Part shown: in pieces, positions 9,301-16,098 of the stretch
Layout: the number at the start of each line of letters is the position of its first letter
Numbering within the stretch: position 1 is the stretch's first letter
Origin: a virus
Length of the DNA stretch: 22,811 nucleotides
Reading direction: 5' to 3' (one strand)
IMG/VR virus record: IMGVR_UViG_3300008109_000011
Location: 1 to 22,811 of that record
Position numbers and translations under genes: made by a program
The notes under the pieces: model-generated
The model's input: the letters and a program-made list of their open reading frames with translations, nothing else
Told to the model about the DNA's origin: nothing
The model's database searches: none

Positions 9301-9965
9301 TTGATTCTATAGTACCTATACCTACGAATACACTAACCGCGCCAGCCGCACCAGTAGGATCGCCTGGCAATATACAAACTAATACAGGTGCTGCACCTGT
9401 ATCTGCACCGGCTTCTCCAGCTAATAAGGTTATTTCTATTACGGGAGGGGGAACCATATCAGAAGAAGCAGTTGCTAACGACATAGCTGCACTCATACCT
9501 GATGTGGGGAATATTCCGGATGCAGTACTTGGAAATGAAGTAATAGACTATCTAGGGGCTAGTCAGGCAATATATAGTCCTGATCAAGTAAACGAGATAG
9601 TAAACTTAGTCAAGCAAAATAATCCTGGGTCTCCAGTAGTACCTAGAGTAGCTAATACAGGTGATATACAGGATATAGTAGAGCAACTACCTGATAGATT
9701 GGGTACGCCTACTAATCAAGTGGTAGGGCGGGCTCCAGATGCTACAACTGGTCATGCTACTATTAGCCGTTCTACTTCGCCTATACAAATAGAACAAATA
9801 GCAAAGAATCAGGCACAAGCAATATTAAATAATAATCCCGACATAAATCCTGATAGGCTATCTAATAATCAGATACTCGCTCTTGTTGACGTAACCTTTG
9901 CGATAGGTTTTAACAGAGATCTATTTGCTACTACTATACGTAATTATATAAGAGTTTTGAAATAA
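6318..9965 (+). CDS. large mosaic virion protein: tail-like middle, hydrophobic stretch, helical-module tail
   Basis: 1215 residues; GTG start with GGAG at 6307-6310, seven bases upstream. Regions in order: helical N-terminus (about 1-230); a beta domain at about residues 235-420 containing GMRVTQVDTNKSYFFSLLP and PIYQHMGIDSVMVTVVGMF, reminiscent of tail/baseplate hub or GpU-like folds; a linker; an Ala/Gly/Val-rich hydrophobic stretch at about 540-590, followed by TPVEAAIDAV and more Ala/Gly/Lys helix to about 650, a layout seen in pre-toxin parts of polymorphic toxins; then a long low-complexity and helical region with several similar modules up to the C-terminus. I recognise no toxin or enzyme active site at the end. 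Base composition is uneven: 60-base samples at 6361, 8581 and 8701 are about 37-38% GC, against about 58% in terL at 14041. This suggests that the ends have a different origin from the middle. The function is probably virion-associated; details are unknown. Confidence 0.75.
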   Translation: MNNPLSLNGTIPSGHSVRKAYFELLGEDDTDATAILSVNTVIVELGAIIPTSYSPSYINLLSQLLSTADGSLKAHVVEKVRAIIGRVGNNPNIPQMQAIIGDTPSRLAPAPPGTTVSPKLGLTDVVPEEGLRLTSYFNFDPSDSDINLLVGLLVDDRLDDEARGQAIKYLKDTVSTLPISMDLTEVGKEKARAYIAKLDTPSSKVIPTGSKVDISKGDANKSTTKQEPTITYPPAADWGMRVTQVDTNKSYFFSLLPAMDSVIPMTASKDVPNALPGLYIRVKANIAKLRVPGSTPIYQHMGIDSVMVTVVGMFTGMDGDKPSPATYLSHATGKDKVGTLMAKLDTYGAMQSFYEHAYLSGADLDVEINMARYQAFDVEEGVIRSAKTGNPRFRGHLSLLEVAHARSDRTYYTLQFETRSLTEDKCEITKIDHIPDSLKERLSQVAVEEQTVAVESIRTITDDINMAKEGTNGKKISEWESGDPDPSGRALRVNEVCDNDGKCRYYVFTPGGQLYEETDKEEIDKLKNERIGGWNTNRLIRTGASIAATVTTCAVAAGSIPAAVTIVGGVVTAAAAAGCGAVAGDLINTVANGDNRQYTPVEAAIDAVTILAPTKIGAATLGKVVGVGAKVASAPVKLAGKVVSKTGILSTGPAAKITSSLAQSTQGVRRAILSTANKAKNSAVNFALSPTPDILQPPSNYLSSSNVAARFTRFITPGLGSASNTTNAVDDAGRSTGRVSTATSQTNNIVDDTVTNATRSTLTRRDIPNIDKVSQESGNIAIQMRNENISIDDASRWIVDNYPNANSGEVLRARQIIRNNVDFPVEDDPASLATALYKEGYNPQDMSPAELINYIKNARPGIYDEARPGISDEVVTSLKNQVLSEYNEKYPRAITDEGVYNDIIEIADTLRPDATQAQKLEALENIPDKEGGLQVLNEVLNRRLTSNIRVTSVRPPEEALPPPLNPDGTPTTLGPAAGSIDGEPIVIIDDTFNTIDSIVPIPTNTLTAPAAPVGSPGNIQTNTGAAPVSAPASPANKVISITGGGTISEEAVANDIAALIPDVGNIPDAVLGNEVIDYLGASQAIYSPDQVNEIVNLVKQNNPGSPVVPRVANTGDIQDIVEQLPDRLGTPTNQVVGRAPDATTGHATISRSTSPIQIEQIAKNQAQAILNNNPDINPDRLSNNQILALVDVTFAIGFNRDLFATTIRNYIRVLK
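8889..8936 (+). repeat. 24-base tandem duplication inside the mosaic virion gene
   Basis: Two copies of a 24-base unit lie head to tail (8889-8912 and 8913-8936), differing at one base. They are in frame and encode ARPGIYDE followed by ARPGISDE. The near identity indicates a recent duplication in the AT-richer C-terminal part of the gene. Confidence 0.95.
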
Positions 9966-9976
9966 GGGAGGGTCTA

Positions 9977-10882
9977 ATGAGATTACTGATATACATAGGT
10001 CAGTCTGTAACTATGAGATATCTAGTAGGTAAGGTAGAGTCTCAGGTGACGGGTACGCTATCTATCACTGATAAGATAGTGACAGTAGGGCCCGCCCGTT
10101 CTAACCTACGAGATGTACTGATTATAATACAAGGCAATAATACTATCTACACTAGGCCAGATGGCACGCCGACCTATAACGCCCCAGTGGCGCAGACACT
10201 AACACGTCCGTTTAACTGGGCTGCTGACGCAGAGAGGGCTGTGATAGAGTACCTAGAGCAGGGTATAGCGCCAGAGGTACAGCTTATACGCCGTACTGCA
10301 CTAGTCACATACATAGATAGCATCATAGTAGAAGCAGTCAGATTAATTGATAATGACCTCATATTAGAAACAGCAGCAGGAGACGTAAGAACGGCAGTCA
10401 ACGCAATACTCCAGATTACTACTGGGGTTCCATCTCGATGGAGTGATAGTATAATAAACCTGGAGGTATGGTTAGAATCTCTGGGCTCAGGTCGTTTCTA
10501 CATAGATAGAATAGGAGACGCCACAACGATAGAGGCAGATACAGTCTATACTAGTCGGGGCCGTCAGATAGTAGGTAGACTAGGGGATATAACTGTAACA
10601 ATGCCAATAGAGACAGTAGAGAGTGTAAGACAAGGCGATAAGACGTGGTTTAATACCCGGCCGCCGCGGGGGCCTATAATTCCTAACTTAGGTCTACTCC
10701 GTGCTGCTACTAGGTTTATACGAAACTACACAATAAATGAGACTATAGGCGCAGAGTTATACGATACGTATCTAATAGATGGTACTCGTATAAGCAGCCG
10801 GGCCATGTATTTACAGGATGGCTGCATAGTATTAGCAAATGGGCCAGAGAGCTGGTGGGTCAGTATAAGAGATGTAAGGTAA
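9977..10882 (+). CDS. unrecognised protein with SH3-like beta repeats
   Basis: 301 residues. The ATG at 9977 has a strong ribosome binding site, GGGAGGG at 9966-9972, directly after the previous stop codon. I do not recognise a family. Short beta units recur with a similar hydrophobic pattern, for example RQIVGRLGDITVTMPIETV (about residue 195) and MYLQDGCIVLANGPESWWV at the C-terminus, suggesting repeated small barrels. A helical segment with TRPFNWAADAERAVIEYL lies near residue 75. No signal peptide or membrane segment is visible. It sits in the run of probable structural genes between the baseplate block and terL. The frame stays open for 41 codons past the TAA, and that extension also looks protein-like (see findings). 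Confidence 0.75.
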   Translation: MRLLIYIGQSVTMRYLVGKVESQVTGTLSITDKIVTVGPARSNLRDVLIIIQGNNTIYTRPDGTPTYNAPVAQTLTRPFNWAADAERAVIEYLEQGIAPEVQLIRRTALVTYIDSIIVEAVRLIDNDLILETAAGDVRTAVNAILQITTGVPSRWSDSIINLEVWLESLGSGRFYIDRIGDATTIEADTVYTSRGRQIVGRLGDITVTMPIETVESVRQGDKTWFNTRPPRGPIIPNLGLLRAATRFIRNYTINETIGAELYDTYLIDGTRISSRAMYLQDGCIVLANGPESWWVSIRDVR

Positions 10883-10916
10883 GGTGACTATAAGCCCATA
10901 TTCTTCTTATCTATAA

Positions 10917-10942
10917 AAGAATGGAGTAATATATTCATTCTT
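10917..10942 (+). other. AT-rich hairpin between genes
   Basis: AAGAATG at 10917-10923 pairs perfectly with CATTCTT at 10936-10942; two further inner pairs (one G-U) are possible. The same AAGAAT could instead pair with ATTCTT at 10900-10905, so two exclusive hairpins can form. There is no U-run after the stem, so it is not a typical intrinsic terminator. It lies in a 103-base gap. A regulatory role is possible, but chance is not excluded in AT-rich sequence. Confidence 0.35.
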
Positions 10943-10985
10943 GCTACATACGAGAATGATAATTACCTAGTAGCTAAAGAGGAGA

Positions 10986-11831
10986 TTGGCCGAATTGAGT
11001 ACTATTAAACCATGGCAAGAACTAGTAGCAGAACAGCGGCGGCTCAACCCCACGCGGCCGTATCAGCCGCAGGCAGGTCTATTTGAGTATAAGGGCCTAG
11101 ATGCACTAGTCATAGAGGTAGAGAGTTACACATGGGTAGGAATTCAGTGGCTGGGCGGCGATTTATGGGGCCGTCGTGGCTGGCAGGAGATAGCCGTATT
11201 TGTAAGAATAGATGGCCAGAGCTGGGCCAATAGGCGATATATCTACTTACCAGTAGATTTAGTAGAGCATCTCCTGCCATATATACCAATGGTAGATGGT
11301 GGTTATACACTACGTTATCCCTCAGCGAATGATCTAGTACCTATATTCAGTGGTAGGGTGGTGTTGTTAAGTAGTCAGGGTATACACCCCCTATTACCCG
11401 GCTGGGTATGGACTGGGCGAGTGATATGGCCTTACTATGAATATCAGCATGTATCAGGTGATATAGCACCGCCTGATACTCTCCAGTGGAGTAGGTTGAG
11501 ACCTACTAATCTACTAGATCCCCTTGGTCCACCAAGCGTAGAGCAGATGACGCGTACACTACCTAATCTAGTAGGTGAGTTACCCACTAGATTAGAGGAA
11601 CCCTGGATAGGAACGTATACGGGCTGGTCTACTATTAATTATGGTGAGGAGACGACGCTATATCAATATAGAGCCCAGACTCAGGAATTATTCCTACTAG
11701 ATAGCCCCCCATTATTAGATAGTATTTTATACAAACAGCAGTGGTTAATTGATAGGGTGCGCCTCAGTCATAGAGTTGTACAGGGCGTAGTTATACAGCA
11801 GACAGTAACAGCAACATTGAGATTATGGTAA
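10986..11831 (+). CDS. unrecognised Trp-rich protein
   Basis: 281 residues if read from the TTG at 10986. The only purine-rich site, GAGGAG at 10979-10984, is one base from that TTG, which is too close; the in-frame TTG at 10995 sits 10 bases after it and may be the real start. An in-frame stop at 10971 rules out earlier starts. The protein has about 14 Trp (5%) and many Tyr and Leu, mostly in beta-like stretches such as WVGIQWLGGDLWGRRGWQE and LLPGWVWTGRVIWPYYEY. The C-terminal third is rich in alternating hydrophobic residues and ends in Trp. No known motif is visible. A virion structural part or a sugar- or surface-binding protein would fit the aromatic content, but this is inference. It overlaps the next gene by 7 bases. 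Confidence 0.7.
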   Translation: MAELSTIKPWQELVAEQRRLNPTRPYQPQAGLFEYKGLDALVIEVESYTWVGIQWLGGDLWGRRGWQEIAVFVRIDGQSWANRRYIYLPVDLVEHLLPYIPMVDGGYTLRYPSANDLVPIFSGRVVLLSSQGIHPLLPGWVWTGRVIWPYYEYQHVSGDIAPPDTLQWSRLRPTNLLDPLGPPSVEQMTRTLPNLVGELPTRLEEPWIGTYTGWSTINYGEETTLYQYRAQTQELFLLDSPPLLDSILYKQQWLIDRVRLSHRVVQGVVIQQTVTATLRLW

Positions 11832-12193
11832 CTAAGCTAGATCTAGTTAAGGATAGAGCTATTATACGGGGGGCCCTCTGGGATCTACTGACTATACTAC
11901 GTCAGGGAGATCTAACAGCAATGCAGTGCCGGGGCCAGATACGAGATGGGGAGGATGGTGAGTTATTTGCTAACTTTGAGTTTGAGCCCCTAACTACAGT
12001 AAATAGAGATGGAGTGATCTACACACGTATTAAACCCTATCTAGGTGCTACACGTACTAAGCAGATACCTACTACAGCGCTCCGCCAGACATGGTTCTAT
12101 GATATAGAGTTATATGACCCCCTTGATGATGATATAGTGTATAGAATCATCGACGGCGCTGTAGAGAGCCGCCTTAACATAACACTACCTTAA
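11825..12193 (+). CDS. small phage structural-type protein
   Basis: 122 residues from ATG 11825, overlapping the preceding gene by 7 bases; no strong ribosome binding site, so coupling is likely. The C-terminal half (LRQTWFYDIELYDPLDDD, then YRIIDGAVESRLNIT) has the 'yDIEl.D..g.v.rii.G.v.v..nIT' pattern common in small beta-sandwich proteins of phage tail and fibre modules, which I cannot assign to a named family. The N-terminal half is a helix (DLVKDRAIIRGALWDLLTIL) followed by a strand region. It is followed one base later by another small gene; the two probably form a functional pair in the virion. Confidence 0.7.
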   Translation: MVTKLDLVKDRAIIRGALWDLLTILRQGDLTAMQCRGQIRDGEDGELFANFEFEPLTTVNRDGVIYTRIKPYLGATRTKQIPTTALRQTWFYDIELYDPLDDDIVYRIIDGAVESRLNITLP

Positions 12194-12194
12194 T

Positions 12195-12665
12195 ATGTAC
12201 ACAAGAGCACTATACTCCTTCCTACTATCTCAGATTAATACTAATCTAGTAGTCATTCTAATCAATCGACCCCAATTAGGTATCGGTACTGTATTAACCG
12301 CCGATGAGATAGATGCCCGCCTGAATATCACTATGGCTCAGGCAGCCCTCTGGGAGATTAGTGGTTATAGTAGATTCATCATCACTACCCCAATCATCAC
12401 TATCCCAACGCGTACAGCCCCCACTGCTAGTCTGGTTAGTACTGCCACATTCACGCCATCAGGGGGGACGATAGGGCCCTTTACTCATGCACTGGTAGTA
12501 CGGGGGGCTAACCTAACTGGTGCCACTCCAGCTAATGGTAATAACCGCGGCAGTAACGTGGGTACTGTAGTGCACATAGAAACCGTAGTTAGCGCACCAC
12601 TCTCGGTAGCGCCACCTGCAGTATACAATTACACTATCAATTTACTGCTCAACGAGGAGGCATGA
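12195..12665 (+). CDS. small phage structural-type protein, beta-rich
   Basis: 156 residues, ATG at 12195 one base after the previous stop; no ribosome binding site is evident. The N-terminal half carries a helix with TADEIDARLNITMAQAALWE. The C-terminal half is Thr/Ala/Pro-rich beta sequence (TFTPSGGTIGPFTHALVVRG, then NNRGSNVGTVVHIETV), of the kind seen in phage virion subunits. The last codons before the TGA contain GAGGAGGC, a good ribosome binding site with no useful reading frame after it. The gene ends the second gene block; a 167-base gap follows. Exact role not recognised. Confidence 0.7.
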   Translation: MYTRALYSFLLSQINTNLVVILINRPQLGIGTVLTADEIDARLNITMAQAALWEISGYSRFIITTPIITIPTRTAPTASLVSTATFTPSGGTIGPFTHALVVRGANLTGATPANGNNRGSNVGTVVHIETVVSAPLSVAPPAVYNYTINLLLNEEA

Positions 12666-12687
12666 CCCATGTAGCTGCTACCTAGTA

Positions 12688-12722
12688 GAGAGGCCAGCAG
12701 GGTATAGTTCTCTGGCCTCCTC
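12688..12722 (+). other. hairpin in the largest non-coding gap, possible transcription signal
   Basis: GAGGCCAG at 12690-12697 pairs perfectly with CTGGCCTC at 12712-12719, with a 14-base loop; the stem extends two more pairs if one C is bulged. It lies 25 bases after the stop of the previous gene, in the 167-base gap 12666-12832. There is no U-tract after it, so it does not look like a standard intrinsic terminator; a factor-dependent end, RNA processing site or structural RNA element is possible. I see nothing else clear in the gap, and no convincing promoter. Confidence 0.5.
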
Positions 12723-12832
12723 GACTGTTAGTGCCATTCATTCCCATACTACCATCTCAATACTAAGCATAGTGTCAATTACTACACGAGCCGTGCTATA
12801 GCCTTTCAAATCTATAGTCAAGTACATGCGCG

Positions 12833-13621
12833 GTGCCTGCTATTGACCATATAGTAGGGGGCATACTACTAAAGCGTTGCTGTCTAAACTCATTATTCAT
12901 TGTGATTAACCTCGAGTCATTAATTAGAACACGGGCCCCCACACTATTAGGTGCTCTGCCACTATTAGATTGGTGGATAATACAATTACTCAGTAGTACT
13001 GATTACCCCGTCGTAGTTCTCAATAGGGATATACATTCTGTTAGAGTGCCCGCTCCCTACGACATGATAGATAGTAGGGGTAATTTTATCATGCGCTCAG
13101 AATTAGATAGCTGGGGTCTAGAACCACTGCAGAGAGCCATCCTCTCTACTAAGGAGGAGGGCAGTATAAGCGCATACATACTACGGTCAGGCAGCTCCAG
13201 TACTATTATAATCTACACTGCATTCTCTCGAGACAATAGTCTAGATCAAGAGGTACAATTAGAGGTCCCGCAGAATATAACTGTAACGACTATCCGCTTC
13301 AATTCAACTGTGCTCTGGACACTACGCTATATAGAATCGCCACCCCGCTTAGAGGTACCAATACCAGACGAGTACATAGAGCTGGAGATAGACGCGGGCC
13401 CCTATATTATGAGTACCGTATCATCTATATATCTGAATCCATCACTACCAGTAAACACAATATCGGGCCCTGCAGCAATACACATGATACCCCAAGGTGA
13501 CGTATTCTATGTTGCTATAAATGAGGATCCTAATTTAGTCAAGGCCATACAACCTGACATAGACATAACAGAATACACAGAGACTAAGAATATGTGTATG
13601 GAGGTGACACTTGGCGCGTAA
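12833..13621 (+). CDS. unrecognised protein preceding terL
   Basis: 262 residues from GTG 12833. An in-frame stop at 12815 limits the start, and no ribosome binding site is seen, so a later GTG at 12902 is possible. The sequence is beta-rich with a few helices: a hydrophobic N-terminal region (NSLFIVINLESLI), a Trp-Trp segment (LLDWWIIQLL), then strands such as EVPIPDEYIELEIDAGPYI. The final part is acidic (DIDITEYTETKN). There is no resemblance to terminase small subunits (no obvious DNA-binding helix-turn-helix) or to portal proteins. It overlaps terL by 11 bases and its last codons carry the terL ribosome binding site, so both are made from one transcript. The context suggests a virion or head-tail joining role. 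Confidence 0.7.
   Translation: MPAIDHIVGGILLKRCCLNSLFIVINLESLIRTRAPTLLGALPLLDWWIIQLLSSTDYPVVVLNRDIHSVRVPAPYDMIDSRGNFIMRSELDSWGLEPLQRAILSTKEEGSISAYILRSGSSSTIIIYTAFSRDNSLDQEVQLEVPQNITVTTIRFNSTVLWTLRYIESPPRLEVPIPDEYIELEIDAGPYIMSTVSSIYLNPSLPVNTISGPAAIHMIPQGDVFYVAINEDPNLVKAIQPDIDITEYTETKNMCMEVTLGA
13600..13607 (+). promoter_or_regulatory. ribosome binding site for terL
   Basis: GGAGGTGA, a near-perfect anti-16S match, lies inside the end of the preceding gene; its GGAGG core is six bases before the TTG at 13611. It fixes that unusual TTG as the terL start. Confidence 0.85.
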
Positions 13622-15389
13622 ACGTAAGCTGGATCCAATAGAACTATTCGATGAGTTAGTATATGAAGGCCTAGCTCAGGTTAGGACTGGTCACGTTATA
13701 GGTATAGTTGAATTTGCAGAGCAGTATCTACTGGCCCCCGGCGATACATTATTCCCGCCTCAGAGAGCTATACTGCGCGCTCTCTATAATGAGCCCCTAC
13801 CAGGGGATGAGCTAGCTATACTACAACGATGGGCTGAGCAAGATGTAACCACCTGGGTACCAGACCGCTCCTACGTCAACATGGTACTAGAGTGCGGGCG
13901 ACGAGGAGGTAAGAGTGTGCTAGCGAGTATATGCGTGCTCTATGAATTCTATTGCCTTATCAACCTAGATAACCCAGCTAAGCACTATGGTCTCCTGAGT
14001 GGATCCCCTATAGCCATATTTGTTATAGCGCGGAGCGGGGCCCAGGTCAATGAGACACTATTCGGCGCAATCAGGGGCTACGCTAGCCAGAGCGCGTACT
14101 TCAAGGGGCTAGTGAACAGTGGTCAGATAGAGATACTCACGCAGGAGATACGTTGCCCGACTAAGAATATAGCCATCTACGCTAAACACACTAACTCGCA
14201 GTCCCTAGTAGGTTATTCTCTTAAGATGTTAGTTCTAGATGAGGCGGCCCGCTTCGAGTATAACGAGCTAGGAGAATCGAAGGCAGATGATATATGGAGT
14301 AACGTAGCTAAGGGGCTGAGTACCTTCGGCGATAAAGGTAAGAAGATAGCCATTAGTTCTGCTTGGGGTGAGGGGGACTACATACAGAATCTCTATAAGG
14401 TAGCGACACGCGATGCGCGCATGGTGGCATTCCGCCTACGCACCTGGGATATCAATCTACGACCAGAGGTCAGTGAGTATAACCTCAAGAATAGTGAGGA
14501 CTACATACGCGATCCCGTAACAGCAGCTCTGGAGTATGAGGGCATACGCTCTAGTAGGCACGGCTCCTTCTTCCAGAAGGAGTATATAGAGGAGGCAGTT
14601 AAGGGTCTCTCTTGTCTGGATGCGCGTTCTATACCACTGGATATAACCAATGGGGATGATACACGCCATTACGTATCACTGCAGATAACTAGACTAGAGA
14701 GACTCAGTGAGGGCCGCTCCTATCTACACGTAGACTACGGGCTCAAGAAGGATAGTGCCGCTATTGCCTTCGTAAGGAGCACTAAGCTAGAGGATGGTAG
14801 ATGGGGTGTCATAGTAGATGGTCTGCTAGTGTGGAAGCCCTATAGTGATAGAGATGATAGGGGGAGGGGCATACAGCGTATAGTCTCCTACCTAGATATA
14901 GAGGAGAAGTTAGTGCAGATATGTCAGGCCCGCCATATTGGTCTCTGCTCATTTGACTCGTACCAATCTCAGTCCACTATACAACGACTACACGCTCACG
15001 GCATACGCTCTACTGAGATGAGTACCACTAATACAGCGCAGCTGAGTTACTATAACCTAACGCGACAACTACTCAATGAGGGGCGCCTGATACTACCTCG
15101 CGATAGCACCTGGACGCATAGTCTGATGGCCGAGATGGGCGGTATATTACAACTGGCTAGTGGTAAGATAACTCACAACGAGCGGGCCAGTGGTAAGGAC
15201 ATAATAGATGCTGTAGTCAACGCTGTATTCAACTGCGTTAAGGAGGATAGCACTCTCATGGGATTCAGTATAAGTTCTAGTGGCATCAAGAGTATCAGTA
15301 GCAAGACACTCAATAAGAATAGAGAACTAACTACAGCTCGCGGTAAGGGGTTACTACTAGCAGCGCGTAAGCGGCGCCCCTCAATCTAG
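13611..15389 (+). CDS. terL: terminase large subunit (packaging ATPase and nuclease)
   Basis: 592 residues, a usual length for the family. It is the motor that translocates viral DNA into the prohead and cuts it. N-terminal ATPase: Walker A CGRRGGKS (residues 95-102), Walker B MLVLDEA with D210 and E211, and a coupling motif KIAISSAW (245-252). C-terminal RNase H-like nuclease: HVDYG with D375, SFDS with D449, and GKDIIDAV with D530/D533, giving the expected metal-binding Asp set. The C-terminus is basic (RGKGLLLAARKRRPSI), fitting DNA or portal contact. The start is TTG, chosen because of the GGAGGTGA site just upstream. No small subunit is recognisable next to it. Motifs are seen directly; function follows from the well-established family. 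Confidence 0.97.
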   Translation: MARKRKLDPIELFDELVYEGLAQVRTGHVIGIVEFAEQYLLAPGDTLFPPQRAILRALYNEPLPGDELAILQRWAEQDVTTWVPDRSYVNMVLECGRRGGKSVLASICVLYEFYCLINLDNPAKHYGLLSGSPIAIFVIARSGAQVNETLFGAIRGYASQSAYFKGLVNSGQIEILTQEIRCPTKNIAIYAKHTNSQSLVGYSLKMLVLDEAARFEYNELGESKADDIWSNVAKGLSTFGDKGKKIAISSAWGEGDYIQNLYKVATRDARMVAFRLRTWDINLRPEVSEYNLKNSEDYIRDPVTAALEYEGIRSSRHGSFFQKEYIEEAVKGLSCLDARSIPLDITNGDDTRHYVSLQITRLERLSEGRSYLHVDYGLKKDSAAIAFVRSTKLEDGRWGVIVDGLLVWKPYSDRDDRGRGIQRIVSYLDIEEKLVQICQARHIGLCSFDSYQSQSTIQRLHAHGIRSTEMSTTNTAQLSYYNLTRQLLNEGRLILPRDSTWTHSLMAEMGGILQLASGKITHNERASGKDIIDAVVNAVFNCVKEDSTLMGFSISSSGIKSISSKTLNKNRELTTARGKGLLLAARKRRPSI

Positions 15390-15462
15390 TCATGTCCACA
15401 ATAGATAAGCCCATCTCATCCATGATGTATTAAAAGCTGTCCCCAGGCGCGCCATAACTATA

Positions 15463-16098
15463 ATGAAATTATCTCCAGTTGTATTTAAGTTCCAGGAATT
15501 ATTCGGCTCGTGGCGATACTACCTGTATATCACGCCGCCGCGTTCTCTCCGTGGGGTCACGCCTGGCACCAGTCAGAGAATACATCTCCAGTCGACTATA
15601 CCCCTACGCTTATTGCTGGCCCCCTGCGAGCCGGAGTATATACCGCTGGCCTACCCCCAGTACAGCACGCCGCGAGCCAGCGAGGCACTCAGGCTAGAGA
15701 ATGCCTATAGGATAGAGATCTGGAGATGGAGGCAACAATCTAAGGTACCAGGGCGCGTAGTCCTGGACTATCAGGAGTCATTAGTAGACACACGATACTG
15801 GTGGATAGGTATGTCTACCGGCCGCGAGCGTATAGAGGTAACACCAGTAAACAATATAATTAGTTTATTTGATTACCCCGATATACTGACAGGCATCATT
15901 GTTAAAAATGCACTGGGTGCTAGTGTAGATTACACCGTCAAGGACCAGAGCACTAGCCGAGCAGAGCGCTTCAAGGCAGAGATACAATTACCTAATAATG
16001 ATCCCGTAGTAGTAGAATACGATACACCGGTAGTGCCGGTAGAGGTCTCCTATACAGATAATATAGAGGTCAATGAACAGTGGAATCGGATCTACTAA
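15463..16098 (+). CDS. unrecognised protein between terL and the PLD-like gene
   Basis: 211 residues from ATG 15463, after a 73-base gap; there is no ribosome binding site before the ATG, and upstream in-frame codons offer no other ATG, GTG or TTG back to the stop at 15406. Mostly beta: the first half has many aromatic and Pro residues (FGSWRYYLYITPPR), the centre has RIEIWRWRQQ and TRYWWIGMSTGRERIEV, and the end is acidic strand sequence (VVVEYDTPVVPVEVSY). This resembles small virion beta-sandwich proteins, but no family is recognised. It overlaps the next gene by 19 bases, and GAGGT at 16066-16070 within it serves the next start, so the two are probably co-translated. Confidence 0.7.
   Translation: MKLSPVVFKFQELFGSWRYYLYITPPRSLRGVTPGTSQRIHLQSTIPLRLLLAPCEPEYIPLAYPQYSTPRASEALRLENAYRIEIWRWRQQSKVPGRVVLDYQESLVDTRYWWIGMSTGRERIEVTPVNNIISLFDYPDILTGIIVKNALGASVDYTVKDQSTSRAERFKAEIQLPNNDPVVVEYDTPVVPVEVSYTDNIEVNEQWNRIY

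Noticed and set aside
9062-9496. 144-codon open frame on the - strand
   Set aside because: Antisense to the 1215-residue gene; low-complexity Ala/Gly/Val/Ser translation, no sign of an independent gene.
12662-12685. ATG directly after GAGGAGG at the end of the 156-residue gene
   Set aside because: The reading frame closes after seven codons, so no credible gene follows the good ribosome binding site.
12690-12719. Intrinsic (rho-independent) terminator
   Set aside because: The stem is good but no T-run follows it, so it is listed as a hairpin only.
15392-15433. 13-residue reading frame after terL
   Set aside because: Too short and without a ribosome binding site; not supported.
15479-15710. 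Two short + strand frames overlapping the 211-residue gene
   Set aside because: Both are contained in the longer gene in other frames; translations are rich in Arg/Ser/Pro and show no feature.
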